Positions 29,083 to 50,047 of a DNA stretch of 64,000 nt are shown piece after piece; position 1 is the first letter of the stretch; each line of letters begins with the position of its first letter. The notes beneath the pieces are model-generated. The model had not been told where the DNA came from. It saw only the letters and a program-made list of their open reading frames with translations, and did no database searches. The position numbers and the translations under genes are program-made. Source of the DNA: Ettlia oleoabundans (Eukaryota; Chlorophyta; Chlorophyceae; Chlamydomonadales); NCBI GenBank assembly GCA_019693395.1, contig JAAMXP010000867.1, positions 1 to 64,000 on the forward strand. The letters are read 5' to 3'.

Positions 29083-30409
29083 CTACTGCCCAGCTCTCAA
29101 CTGCCGCAATTGCCGCGCTGGTTGTTGCTGCTGCGTGCTGGGCGCCAGCGGGCCGGTGCCCTGGCTGTTGCCGCCGATCACCGCCTCCTCCATGCGCTGG
29201 TATGAGAAGAACATGTCCAGCGAGCCCAGGAAGAAGGGACGCACTGCAGGAGCGGCAGGGGAGCAGGCACAGCTGTCAAGGCAGGAATGCTGGCTGAGTA
29301 TGCGAAGGTGCCAAAGAGGGTGGTGCCAGAGAAGCAGCGCCAGCAGCCGGACTCTCATTGGTTGTTGTCTGTAGAACAAACCGCTCAATGTGTGACCACT
29401 GTGGCCGGTGCACATATCACTCATACCAAGCAGTATTCCACATTGCTTTGTTCTGGGCCCATGAGTTCCTGCTCCACCACCCACCCGCATTGATCTCCAT
29501 TGCCGCCAGGTTGTTGAGCTTGACTGTGATGGCCCGTTGCAGCGTGGCCAGCCCAGCCATGATCTTGTTCCATCGCGCCTTCTGCACCAACTCAACCAGG
29601 TCCTTCACCTGCATGGGCGGTGGCCTCACACAAAACAAGTGGGCATATGCGCAACCTGGAACATACATACGCACACGTAACACAAACACAGAGTTTTTTT
29701 AGGCCTGGGCGTATAGCGGGGCACCAGGGGAAAGTCTTGAGGAACACACAGTTGTGACATAGCCAAACTCAAGGGGCAGCGGAGCTGGTCGGTTTTGGCA
29801 TGCCACCGTGGTGGAGAGCACGGCATGTTTACCAACTTGCCCTCCCCCATTACTGCCAGTTACTGGGTGAAGCAGTCCAGCCACATCCGCACGCACCCTT
29901 GCCAGCTCATCGCCAAACACCTCCTGCGGCAGGTTGCCGTCTGTGCCCGAGGTGAAAAGGAAGTGCGCGATCTCTATGTAGTGGAAGGGCAGCGGCTGGA
30001 AAGCTGAGGCATCCTGCCGCTCAAGGCCCAGCACTGCGTCCAGGTGCTCCACATCCATCCAGGCTGGCGGCTTGATGGAGCAGCGCTTGCGCTTCCACAG
30101 CGTGAGCGCCAGCCACAGCGGCACTTGGCACTCCCGGTTGGGCTGGAAGGGCCCCCACTCGCCCTGCAGGCAGGTAGGCACAAACGATGGTGGTACTGCA
30201 GTTTGGTTTGTTGCTGGCCAAGCACAAAGATCTGCAAGTGCATTCTGCAGCGTGACACCAGTCAATCGGCGATGGCTGCCAGCGATTGACAGACAGCAAA
30301 GCTGTACTCGGCAGCAGCAACTCACACTGATACAGAAGCAGGTGCAGTTCTCAGGAAGCGAAAAATTCGGCATGATGGTCACTAGCTCATCTTTTGCGCT
30401 GAAATACAT
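29083..30409 (-). CDS. PSF2: DNA replication complex GINS protein PSF2
   Basis: PSF2 (GINS2) is one of four subunits of GINS, which with CDC45 and MCM2-7 forms the replicative CMG helicase. Four exons (30326-30409, 29897-30163, 29485-29608, 29083-29243) join in phase to 211 residues, slightly longer than the roughly 185 of animals because of a Gln-rich tail. Matches to the family are FSAKDELVTIMPNFSL at the N-terminus, GPFQPN, VPLWLAL, CSIKPPAWMDVEHLDAVL, PLPFHYIEIAHFLF, LVELVQKARWNKIMAGLATL and KLNNLAAMEINAVRP with FFLGSLDMFFSYQRM. The start MYFSAKDEL follows a possible splice acceptor, so a few residues may come from an upstream exon. It is divergent from the RecD2 helicase gene. Confidence 0.93.
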
Positions 30410-30908
30410 CTGCAAGGAGCAGGGGGTCGGCATAGGACTGCGCCAAGCCGCTCCATCGAGCGGCAGCAAGACTGCCCCACCATACAGCCCAGCGCACCTC
30501 TTCTGGCGTGCATGCCCATAGCTGCTTCCGGCAGTAAGCCATACTGCGTGCTGTTGCTGCTCCAAACCGGACGTGTTGGTTTGTTTCGAACCGGGAAGTC
30601 GGCAGGCTGCGTTGGCTGCGGCGTGTATATGAGACCGCGGGAGATGCTATGGATGAAGAAAAGCTTTGATCGCGAGCTAAAAGCGTGGCTTTTGAAGCAC
30701 TCAGTTTGCAAACATAAGGAGGAAAGGCAGGGCGCCGCAAACCCCACCAAGGCAGGGTTCTGCTTTGGCTGGCTACTCCACGTTGCACAGCAGTGAGTTG
30801 CAATTTTGCTGTCATTGTAGTAAGTGCGACTGCTGCTCCTACAACCTGTTTTGCCGCCATCTCCGACATTCCCTTCCCTCGTCCCTAGAGGGTTTGGAGC
30901 ATGCGCGT
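30410..30908. promoter_or_regulatory. Shared divergent 5' region (PSF2 / RecD2-like helicase)
   Basis: About 500 bases separate the divergent starts. The open frame of the helicase extends upstream to about 30765 but that part looks non-coding (Cys-rich and biased). No specific motif was recognised. Confidence 0.35.
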
Positions 30909-39393
<8,485 letters not shown>

Positions 39394-39950
39394 GCTTCTG
39401 CATAGGGTGCTGGCTGCACCTGAGACCTTATGCCCCACCTTGTTGTAAATGGCCGGTGTATTCCTGTACAGGCCCCATCTTGCTGTTCTGTCACCCGTAA
39501 GGTTCTAGAACTGCTCTTCTCCCCAGCAATTTTACGCAGTCGTTGTATACGATCTTTCCACCTGCCCACCTTTGGCCCCTCCCAGGTTGATTGGGTTGAA
39601 TGTCTTTCATTACACGTTACCAACCATGCCGAACAAATATACACACGGGGCACGAATGGGTGCATGTGCACAGAGATCTTAAGAGATGCGGGCAGAATGC
39701 AAGACAATCAGGGGATCAGGTGCCAAAAACAATGTGCTGATGGATCAACAGGGGAGCAAAAGGCGCAACATGCCGACAGCGATGCCGGAGGTACTTACTT
39801 GGCTGCGGGACTGGCATACGGCTAAGAGGGGGAACAAATACTAAAAGGGGATGACGGCTGGCATGCTGGTACAATAGGCATATGCCACACGAGCATGGGC
39901 ACTGATGGATGGGATGGGCTTGGCTGGGCTAGCAGTCTACAACATGAGCT
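39394..39950. other. Convergent intergenic region
   Basis: No gene was seen. It holds the 3' flanks of the helicase gene (TGTAA at 39444-39448) and of the secreted-protein gene on the other strand. Confidence 0.6.
39444..39448 (+). promoter_or_regulatory. TGTAA polyadenylation signal of the helicase gene
   Basis: TGTAA occurs 51 bases after the helicase stop codon at 39393, consistent with green-algal 3' end signals. Confidence 0.55.
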
Positions 39951-42424
39951 TCACTGCGCCAGTAATGTGCGATACATGAGGGCCAGCACCTTCACTCGTC
40001 GGGCCTCCAGGTCTGCAGGCACAGCAGGGCGACGTGCAGGAAACAAGAGGGTTAATGCAGACTCCACATAGATGTAGATATAGATACAGGCGTGCGGAGA
40101 GTTTGCCCCTGCCATAGGCCGCCCCCCTGTCGATGCTGGCCGACGCTGGCCCACGCATCAAAGCAAAGCGCCGCACATGTGGCATTCCCGCCTCCCCCCA
40201 CCCCACCCCGTTGCATTGTGCAGCTGAGCTCACCGCCATGATGCGACGCACGGGCTCCACAGCGCATGAGGGCAGCTTAGCTGCCACCTCATCCCAGTTG
40301 CACTGGTTCTGGGGCACCTTGCTGAAATCAACCACGCAATCAAACTGCAGGCAGTCGGGGCATGCAGGAAGTAAGATATAAAAAAATCACAGTGGGATGG
40401 GATCAACCGGCATGCATGGGGCAAATTGTACGCCCGCTGGCAGGCGGGATTCCAGGTGGCACACCAGGACCTGCTCAAAGGATACTCAGGCTAGACCATG
40501 CCACACAACACACACCTCAATAGCATTGTTCACCAGAGCTCCAACGCCAGCGGCATCAAACTCGCATTTGACCGAGTCTGGAATCATTGAGAGTGAAGCC
40601 ATTTGTCACTTACAGTACCCAAGGCGCCCACCCCACCCTGCGCCCACCCCACCCTACCCCCACCCCAACTAACGGGTTGGGCCATCCACACACGCACAAT
40701 GTGCTCACACCCTCCTCCGTCCTGCATGCTGTGATCTGTGACATAAATCTTCCTTACCGTCTCCGAAAAGATCAGTGTCAAGGTCGCACTTAAGCTGGTA
40801 GTCTCCGTTGCACACTGTGACATGAACATCAGGGGGGTGCGTACATAGAGAAGGTGGGTTCGTCGGTGGTCGTTGATGCAGTGGTTGGCGGGGGCAGGTC
40901 AGTACAGGAAAGAGGGGGTAGTGAGCGCAGGGGGCTGGGCGTGCACAGAAGGGAAACCTTTATGAGCAAGGTATCGGGTGGGAGAGGCTTCAAAGGGCTG
41001 GCCGGGCGCCAACAGGAGGTTGCGAAGTTTGTAGGATGTGGGCAGCAGTGTGATGACAGGCAGGCACGCAATTGAGAGCAGGACTATTTTCCTCCCTTGA
41101 GTGTCCCTGCCCAGTTGGCGTGCATCCACATCCACATCCGCTGCTCACCGTGGCACTCAATCTCGTCTCCCTGCCACTGGTTGCCGGTGAACCAGCCGGT
41201 GCACTCAGCGGGGGTGCCGGCGGGGTCGATCCAAGAGGCGGGGTTGGAGGGGTCAGGAGGAGTGCCAGCGGGGGTGCTGGGGGCCATGTTGGAGGGATTC
41301 CACCTGCACAGTCACACAGTCGAGGTGGATGGCATGGTGTACATGATCACAGTTACTGTAGAAGCACACACAGCATACGGAAGTGGGGCCGCAAAGCGTG
41401 GCAACGAGGGAGGCGTGTTGCGCGCAAGGTGGCGCATCCCATGAGACCATAAGGCATAGCAGGATAAGCTCAACATGCATGTGCGGCTCACCTGCCACCC
41501 ATGGTTGCTACGCTGGCGCCGTTAACAGCGTAGACAGCCAGCTGATCGTCATTCTTGTCGTAGGACAACACGCACGACTTGGCTGGCAGCGTGACGTCGT
41601 CCTCCCCAGCCAGGCCGGGGATGGTGCACCCAGCTGACTGCGACGTGGGGCACCAGGACCAGTACATACAGCTCGAGTCCTCCAGGCACTGAGACATGCA
41701 GGCCTCAGCGGTGTCAGAAGCCTCCGAGCCCACTAGGGCGGTGGACACGAGGTACGTGTTGTTCTGCAGGGGAGTGCGTCGGGGGTTTGGGGGTTGGGGT
41801 GGGGGTTGACTAGGGCTTTCATGTTGCGTTTAGTGGCGCCCTGCATGACGCTTTAGGGTTGATTATTGACATATAGTGAAAGGCTTACTGCTCAGCCATA
41901 TAGGCTTGTGGGCAAAGGCCATGGCAAGGACCGCGCTTGGGTTGTGCAAGGGCGGGAAGCAGCGGCACAGCCAGGCAGCCACAACGGCTTACCGAGCTGG
42001 TGAAATCCGTGAGGCTGCCAGTCTGCAAGAACAGCACGGAGGGAGGGAGAGAGGGCAATAAGGAGAAGATGAGTGTGGGCCAGAGGATACAAGGATGTGG
42101 GCCACAGCATAGAAGGAGCGGCATGGCCCCGAGACGGCCCGCCACGGTACTTGTGCACGCTGGCGGCGGACAGAACCCAGGTCCACCAGCCACTCGCGCG
42201 TGTAGATACCCGCCAAACCCTGCCCTAATTCACACAATCAAGGCTTTTCCGCTCTTGTAGCAGCGCGGGGCGCCATGGAAGGCATCAAACGAGCTCGAGG
42301 GCTGCGCTATATTCCCAGTTGCTGTCAAAGCTGCCAACTTCACCTGGTGCAGCACACGACTGCGAGCCATGCCGATGCAGGCCAGCAGCGCGCAGGCCGC
42401 CAGCAGGTTGCGGGGGGCGAACAT
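39951..42424 (-). CDS. Secreted Cys-rich protein with PAN/apple-like domain
   Basis: Eight exons: 42344-42424 (signal peptide MFAPRNLLAACALLACIGMA), 41993-42022, 41492-41763, 41149-41303, 40758-40814, 40516-40577, 40234-40344 and a last exon ending near 39951. The third exon carries AEACMSQCLEDSSCMYWSWC and KSCVLSYDKNDDQLAVYAVN, the Cys spacing and hydrophobic pattern of a PAN/apple-like adhesion module. Later exons add paired Cys (TPAECTGWFTGNQWQGDEIE, VCNGDYQLKCDLDTD, VKCEFDAAG, FDCVVDFSKVPQNQCNWDEV). The end is either ARRVKVLALMYRTLLAQ or a shorter tail, depending on the acceptor used for the last exon. An extracellular or wall-associated role is inferred. The first 27 residues are an entire exon, so secretion depends on exon 1. 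Confidence 0.65.
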
Positions 42425-42938
42425 GCAAGGCATGTTCTTATGGGTACCTTGAGATGGAGGCAGTCGAGTGGCACCAGTGGCAAGATGAAACCAATCACGG
42501 CTTGCCGTGGCCATTGGGTCGCTTATACGCGTCATGCTCTGAGCCACCCCGAATCCGAGCCGAATCCGGCTGAAGTGGCGCTGAGGATCTTCAACAGTGA
42601 AGTTTACTGGGGACGGGCTCCCTAGTTTTGGGTTGCCTGACTGAATTTCATGCTGGGTAACGAAATAATGCGACTTGAAGCAGCGGACCCATGGCTGGGG
42701 GATGAGGGCGCGTTGCTGCCGCCGCAGTCGGGGCCCCGCTTGTCAGTGGGTTTCCCTCCAATAAATGCAGCCCCTCTTTGCAAATACAGTATGTCGAAAC
42801 AAACACTGTTAATTCAATTCAGTTACACCTCACGCAAGCATTCCAGCGCAGTGCACCAGCAGGCTAAACAAGCCAGCCAGCTGTTTGGCTCTACGCCGGG
42901 GCTGTGTGCTGTGCACGGCAGCATCAAGGTGGTACGCA
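42425..42938. other. Intergenic gap between two minus-strand genes
   Basis: It serves as 5' flank of the secreted-protein gene and 3' flank of the lipase gene. No coding sequence or RNA gene was recognised. Confidence 0.55.
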
Positions 42939-45900
42939 TCACAGCGCGTGACGCAGCTTCGCCAGCACAAAGTGCCGGATGTCTTCTTTCACCTGCGTGA
43001 CCACATTAAGAGGAAAGCCAATGGCAAGCAGCGAGTTTGTTGCTGTGTTCCAGCGCCTGGCAGCATAACACGAGGTCCAGTGCCCAGCTGCACTCCAGCG
43101 CTTGCCTCTGATTACTCCCTCACACAGTCGTCACCCATCATCATCATCATAACCACCTCCCCATTGCCCTGGCATGCACCATGGGCTCAGTCTGTCGTGC
43201 ATGCGGCAGCTCACCGCCAGCGTGAAGTCCATGTGGCCCAGGGGCAGGATGCGGAAGGAGCAGGGCACACCCGCCCCCCTAAGGCACCGCATGTGCATGA
43301 TGACGCAGGCAGGCGGGATGATGCCATCAGCGGCGCCGGCCAGCAGGTCCACAGGAACATCTAGCAGGTGATAGTGCTCTGCGGGGGTCGTTGATGGGGA
43401 AGAGACACGATATGAGGACAGTGAAACAGCAACAGCATTGCTTAATTGGCAAGAGTGGCGCTTCCAGTACCAGGAAGCGATGTATAACATGAGAGCCATA
43501 AGCGCAGCACATGCGGCTCTGTACATGGGTAACAGCGGAACCACCACATGGTGGTGACAGTATCCCGACCCTGCTGCCGGGCCCGTGCCCACCTGCTATG
43601 CTGGGTGGGCGGTCACTGCCGTAGTGCTCCCAGTTGGCTGCTGCGGTGCCGTAGTCAAACAGCCTAAAGGACAGGTCATTGCTCCACTGCGCAAACTGCA
43701 CGCAGCAGGGGTGAATGGATGGCATGGAGCGAGGGGCAGGCGAGGGGAGACAACAGGCAGCAACTGCCAGCAGGGGCTAATACGCAGGAGCAGCACACAT
43801 GGATGCAGCACGTGGCAGGCTGCGCCCACATACACAATGCTTTCACCAGCCCACTCCGCACGAGTCCTTTGGCACTCCTGTGTGACTCACATGTGCGCCC
43901 GAGTGCAGGCTGAGCGCCGGCATGCTGTAAGTGGAGTAGTGCGGCATCTGCATGCCAGGAACCCGGCAGATCAGGGGGCCCACAACTCGGTGCAGTTGCT
44001 ACCATAGTAACAGCAGCGAGCAAACACTGACACTGTATGCACTGCGCGAGGACAATGTGCCACTCAATACTCGCCCTGCTGTGCAGGATGAACGCAACGG
44101 CCTGGCTGACATTAGGCTGCTGAAACACCAAGAAGCGGCAGCAGAAGCAGCCAATGCAGCCAGCTGGCGAACAACAAAATGCAAGGACTGGGCGCGGATG
44201 TGTTGGCACGGTAAGATGCAGGCGAGGGAGCCCACCTGCACCGCCGCGGTCCACTGGCTTGAGTCGCCGCTGAGCATCATTTGCATACCCGCCCTCACCA
44301 AGTCCTGCAGTGCCGGCATGTGGCGCAGGTCCTGCATGTGTGGTGGTGGGCAGGAGCTGGTGGTTGCGGGCTGATAGAGTGGCATATCACCTTGTGAGGA
44401 TGAAAGAGTGAGTAGACGTAGACTTTGAAGAGGAAGCTGCAGGTAGGTGGACCAAAGGTTTGCAGTTTTCTACAGTTTGGCTGCTGGTATGGGAGGAGCA
44501 TGTGCAGCCCCAGCCAGCTGACCTTTGTGAACTTAAAGGTGATGTAACGCAGCAGCGGGGAGGGCAGGCGCAAACCCATGCCACGCCCCTTCAACCCCGG
44601 GGTGCGGTCCACCAGCCACACAATGGCAGGGAACAGCCACTTGCAGAACCGCAGCGCCTGCAGGTGGGAAACCAACACAGAACACACAATGTAAAGGATG
44701 GCAGGACCTCGTTGGCAAGATGCTGGCAGTGGACGGGCACATCAAGCATCACGCTCCAGACTTGATCAGTCCACCGAGGCAAAGGGAGAGCTTGTGTTTG
44801 CCCAGCCAACAGGGTGCGGCTGCCCTTGGCATCCACCTCACCAGTGGGATTGTTGGGTGGAAGCCTGCAGGGCTCATGAGTATGAGGCGGCGCAGGCGGT
44901 GGGGCTGCCCACGCATGCGGCTGCCCACAGCGTACATCAGCAGCGTGGCGGCACCCAGCGAGTGCCCCACCGCTTGCAGCCGGTAAGGCAGCACGTCCTG
45001 GCCTGCTGCCCCTGCTGCCCCTGCAGTGCCACCTTCTCTGCTGCTGGGCTCGCCCTGCCTGCTGGGGTCGTCCTTATGGTCCTCATGCTGCTGCTGCCTC
45101 TGCTGCCCGCCGGTAAGGCGAGTGGGAACTGCATCTTGCACCGCCAGCTTGTGGCCGCCCGCCTGCTGCAACGGCTCTGTTGCCGACTGGGAGCGGCGCA
45201 TCGCCGACGCTGTGCCTGTGGCTGTGCCTGCACCCAATGCCAGGTCAGGCCGCTCTCCTGCTGCTGCGCTTCGCCCTATGAGGCGCTGCCACAGCTGATT
45301 GCGCCAGCTGTCGCTGCGTGTTGCCTCTATGCCGACGGTGTCCTGCTGCTGCTCCGCCTGCTGCTCCCGCTGCTGCTCCTGCTGCTGCTGCTGCTGATCA
45401 TCATCATCATCCTCCGCGTCTTGCGGCGGCTGCGAGTGCGAATGCGGACGCGCTCCCTGGCTGTTCTGAGTGCTCCGCTCTGCCGTCCCTTGCTCCACAT
45501 CCCCCCTGGCACTGCCCTGCGTATGCTGTGCGTGCACATCCACCCAGCGACGTGTGCCCAGCATGGAGTCTGTTGAGGCGCGCCGCATCTGCTGCTGATG
45601 CTCGAGGGTGGCAGCCGCGTGGCGCCCGGGTGTCGCCAGCTCAGCCATCTTGGTGTTGTGGATGTGGGCTATCTCTGCATGCATGGTGGACACGGCTCAA
45701 GTAAATGCCAGTGTGCTTGTTGATTTGCCACCACAGCGTGCACAACCGGCATGGCTGGTTCTGGATTTCAGCAAGGGGGTGGTCAAGGAGACCAGTGGAG
45801 CACCGACACACAAGGCAGCATGCCGGCGCACCTGCTGTCGTGTCGCCCAGTGCCATCTCATTCATGCTAAACCGCCAGTACCGTGAGCCCTGCTTCTTGG

Positions 45901-48398
45901 GATCTGCTGTGAGGCAATGGCACATGCAGCACACGGCGTGGGAGGGGCAGTCGATGCTGACGAGATGGCATAAGCAGACTCAGGGGGTTAGCGGTGTGCA
46001 AAACCACATGCACAACCATGTGCACAGAGAGGGTGGAGGCAGCGCACTGGTGCTACTATGTGCCTGCGCTTACCGATGTGCAGCCGTGGTGCGTTGGCTC
46101 GCGAGTTGGCCAGCCAGACGTCAAAGCCAGCGTCAAAGGCGGCAAATGCCGCGCTGCCCACCACACCATTGCTCACCCATCCCAAGCTAGTGTCCAGCAC
46201 GCCTGCCCAACAACAAACCACCCAGCAGCGTTAACTTGTGGACAGGCATTTTGCTCCCCCTCTGTGGATACTATGCTATGCAAGCAATGGTGGTCCAGAT
46301 GAACCACTGCCCACAGAACAGTGCAGCACACACATGCAGAAATCGATCATGTGCAAGAAAGGAGACATACACGGCTGCCCCTGCAAACACAACTGCCACA
46401 AGCTGGCCGCGCCCTGGCACACCGTGTTGGAAGAAGACAACATCCCTGGCTCCATGGCGTGGAATGCGATGCATCTGCACCCAGCAGTCACACAAAATGT
46501 GGCATCAGCGTCTCCATAAGTGTGACATAGGAGCTGCTCCTTGAGAACCATGCAATTAGCTGGTGGCAATACCAGGCAGGCAGTTTAGGTCAACTCCGTG
46601 ATCTTGCCTGCAACACGTAGCCATCTGCAAGCAGGCGGGGCACAGGAGCGATAGCAATGTGTCAGTGGATGTTGTGAGCACATATCAAACAAAAGGGTTG
46701 AACACATATGAATCAAAAGGCAGATTCCTGTCATACTAAGATGGGCACAATCAGTCAGCTGGTTGCAAGTCAGCCAGACTGTCAACATAACCAACACAAT
46801 CAAACATCCCACGCTGAGCAGCACAGCGCATGGCCAGGATACCTGCTGTGGTTACGCTGTGTTGCTCCAGCGGGTACCCCTCCCTCAGAATCACGTCTGA
46901 GGCCGTCCACACGCTAAGGTCCTCCTCCCAGTGGCGCCCACTGCGCAGCAGGCTCTTCAGCGTCGGCCGACGCACACGGCGGCGCGGCGGGCCCTCTGCT
47001 GCTCCTGAGGCTGCAGCTGCCTCACTGGCATCATGCATAGCTCCTGCTGCCGCTAATCCCTCTTCTGCCACAGCTGGCATGGGTGGCGCAGTCGAACGCC
47101 TCATACGGCGTGCCAGCAAGTCGGCAGGGCTGTCTGTATCGCTGCCAGTGCGGCTCATGCCACCATTGGGGCCGCCAGAGTCCAGCCAGAGCACGCGGCG
47201 CAAAGCGGTTCGGACCATGAGAAAGACACGACCAACCGCTACCTCCGTCCCCACACGCAGGTCCTCCAGCAGGCCCCGCCCACTCATCATCTGCATACCA
47301 CATGCAAATGAAAACGTTACAAGGCACTACCCGTGTACATGCAGGGGGCTCACGCTAATCAAAAGCAGGGCAAGCCAAACCATTTGGGGCAGTCAACCCT
47401 GGTGAGCAAGGCAGCAGCAGAGGGGAAACAGATGTGCCTGCATGTCTCGCAGTCTAGTAAAGCATGCGATGTTCTGCACACTGCTGGCAGATCAGCGCAC
47501 TCACCTGCGAGACTGCAAAGCCGCTGGGCAGCTCAAACAGCAGGCTGCCTCGGCGCAAGTCGGAGGGCGTGGGAGGGCAGGAGTCGTCCAATGCACCATC
47601 GCTGCCACTGCGCCGCCGCCGCCAGAAGCTCCAGGGGCTGCCTTGCGAGGTCCTCTTACCTAAACCACTCACACTGCTTTGGGAGGCATGGGGCGGCCGG
47701 AGCACGCGCAGAGCAGCGGGCCTGCCATTGGTGCTGCCAACGCTGCTGCCGCCAATCTCCTCATGCTGCCGCGGCTGTCGACTGGTGCCTTGGCCAATGC
47801 CTTTTGTGCTCCCGGTGCTGCTTCCGTTTGCTGTGAGTCCTTCTTGCTCAACCAACGCATTGAAGGTTCCCCTGGCCGACTGCCACCAGCGGTGCCAGGC
47901 GGCCTGCTTCTCGGCGGCATGCCGGGCGGCCGTGCGGCGGTAGCTTCGGCCAGAGAAAAGCGCAAGGACAAAAGCTGAAGCGGCATTTATGTTGCGGCTC
48001 AGCACCGCAAACCATTCCCTCACAAAGGCCTGCACTCACGAATCCAAGCGAGATTCATAATGCGGTTAAGTGCCGGGCTGACGGCGGCTCAACGCCTCGG
48101 TGCCCGCCACCTACTGTGGGCATCACCCTTGGAAGTACCCTAGCACCCCTGCGACCGCCCTGAACCATGTAAGCACACCAAGCGCAGGACAACAGATGTT
48201 TGGCTTCTGCGATCATGAACCCTTTGGCTCCCATGCCGAGCACACCTTGCTGACCTCCTCCGCAACCGGGAGGATATCTTCAGAAATCAGTGCGCCGAGC
48301 GGTCTCACAAACTGCGCGTGCATCCAGCGCAACGCCAGCAACAGAGCAAAGACGCAAGCTGAAAGGCTCCGGGAAGCGGCTTCCCACTGCGCCCTCAT
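42939..48398 (-). CDS. Acid-lipase-family alpha/beta hydrolase with large insertion
   Basis: Fourteen exons join in phase to 946 residues, more than twice the usual 400 for gastric/lysosomal lipases. Exons 1-3 (48246-48398, 47505-48029, 46843-47290) give hydrophobic N-terminal segments and Ser/Arg-rich spacers. Then the AB-hydrolase-associated lipase motif appears: EGYPLEQHSVTTADGYVLQM and HRIPRHG, crossing a 17-base microexon (46608-46624) with a GC-AG donor. FFQHGVLDTSLGWVSN (oxyanion region), VWLANSRAN and YWRFSMNEMA follow. Exon 8 (44842-45674) inserts about 230 low-complexity residues before the nucleophile elbow LQAVGHSLGAATLL; most acid lipases have GHSQG. The remaining triad is Asp in LLAGAADGIIPP and His in LPLGHMDFTLAV. 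Neutral-lipid or sterol-ester hydrolysis is inferred. Confidence 0.85.
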
Positions 48399-48608
48399 GA
48401 TCGGGTTGATGTTCACATGTATTTTCAGCCCTTAAAACGGAATACACGACATGATGGATGCACCAGCCGTTGTTGGCGGCGCCGGCGCTGTGCCGCGCTG
48501 CTGCTGCTTAGAAGGTGGTCTGTGTTTCCTCAGCATGCGTTGGGCTGCGGATGTTCGACCTCCTTCATCTTTCCACCGCACGACACAGTGGCTTAAGAAG
48601 CTGAAGAC
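48399..48608. promoter_or_regulatory. Shared divergent 5' region (lipase / 187-residue protein)
   Basis: 210 bases separate the divergent start codons. No specific element was recognised. Confidence 0.4.
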
Positions 48609-49617
48609 ATGCTCAAGGTTGTCAAGTCAGCCTTTAAGGGGCGGTCCAAGGACGCCAAGGCAGGTTCGCCAGATATGGGTGGAGAAGATGCTGTTGTCAG
48701 GCCAGAACAGCAGCAACAGGAGGGGTGCCGGATGTTGCATGCCGCGAACCACGCTACTAATGCTGCCCCCGTTCTGCACGGCAGGTAGGTCCCCTCCCCC
48801 AGTATCAGCCTTGATCTGACACAACATTCCACAGTGAGTTACATGTACTACGTGACCAGTCATCACTCCCTGGTGCAGCACGTGTGATGGACCTACCGGA
48901 GCAGCAGGCGCCCAAAGCTTCAGCGGGCCACCTGCCCTGGGCCGCGCTTCAATGAAGTCTTACCTCAGCCGGGAGGAAGTGTGTGGTGAGGCAGTTCCAG
49001 ACCTACAGAATCGCGTCAGGCGAGTAAGATTGCAGCAACCCCTCACTTCACCCATGTAGCTGCCTCGGCTGATGTTGGGCGCTCATGTTTATTGCAGCCA
49101 GCGCCTCGCGCGAGCGAGCGCAGATCCACATATTAAAGCCAGTGCCAAGTCTGTGCTGCGCCGTGAAGCTGCAGAGGTGAGAAAGGGCCGCCAGCTGGAC
49201 CTGCAGGCCTGTGCCTGTTGTTACATGCACATTGCAAGCTGGTAATGTGACATGGCAATCCAGCCACCAAGCTGCCAGTTGTGATGGCTGAGCAGGGGTG
49301 CATTGTAGTGCATGACTTTTCTGGCCCTGGCATGCAGGTGCACTCCCTGCCCAGCGTGCCCAGCGAGGAGCTGCTGCCGCAGGTGGGAGTGCAGGGCAGC
49401 GAGACCAGGTTTGAGTGGTCCACTGGACATGGTATGTGCTGTTGCGCTCGCTATCTAATGTACAATTCATATGATATACCACGTATGTGTGCAGCTGGAG
49501 AGTGTGTTGGCTCTGGATCACCAGGAGAAGGGCAGCAGCCGGGACGAGGGGCAGGCACTGCGGGGCGTGGGCATTGAGCCACAACAGACTCAGCGCCTGC
49601 AGAGGAGCACAATGTAA
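48609..49617 (+). CDS. Unrecognised 187-residue protein
   Basis: Five exons (48609-48784, 48879-49019, 49098-49176, 49338-49382, 49495-49617) join in phase from MLKVVKSAFKGRSKDAKAG to QRLQRSTM and a TAA stop that itself lies in TGTAA. The product is hydrophilic, with an acidic/Gln-rich N-terminal third, a Gly/Ser-rich linker and a helical C-terminal half (LSREEVCGEAVPDLQNRVSQ, then RLARASADPHIKASAKSVLR, EELLPQLESVLALDHQEK) that could be a coiled coil. No transmembrane helix or enzyme motif is visible. Intron 2 is GC-AG (CAG|GCGAGT at 49020). I do not recognise the family. The phase consistency across five exons is the main support that it is a real gene. Confidence 0.6.
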
Positions 49618-50047
49618 ATCGGCAGCAGCAGGCACCAACCACGCAGCACATGATCTGACACCTTTGCAAGAACTCAAAACTGCCCCGAAATTGGGAGGTG
49701 AGCAACTTGTCCTGCGCAGTACATTGTATGAGAACGGACATCGACCCCAATGCAACCAACTCCCGAGCATCATCAGCGCATGACGTCCTAAACACACTGC
49801 ACCTGTTTACCCGTTGAACTACATAATGACCGTGTTAAGCAACTGAATTATAATCTGTTGGAGCGAGCTTACAGGCAGGTCGCGAGAAAAGGGAGATTGG
49901 GCGGCAGGCTGAGCGTGATGGCATGTGCGTGTGAGCCTGCTCCTTCAGCTCTGCTGAAGGCTAACACAGGGCATCGCAATACAGACAGCTTGCTGAATCA
50001 CGCTCCACTGCTGTTGCGGCTGCTTTTTCGCTCAATTCCTCTCTATG
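49618..50047. other. Convergent intergenic region with OST48 poly(A) signal
   Basis: There is no coding sequence. Minus-strand TGTAA at 49869-49873, 175 bases after the OST48 stop, is the probable polyadenylation signal. Confidence 0.5.

Noticed and set aside
29641..29700. Last long minus-strand frame of PSF2 exon 2 continuing to 29699
   Set aside because: The extension past the donor at 29896 has no PSF2 similarity. Splicing to exon 29485-29608 restores the family sequence.
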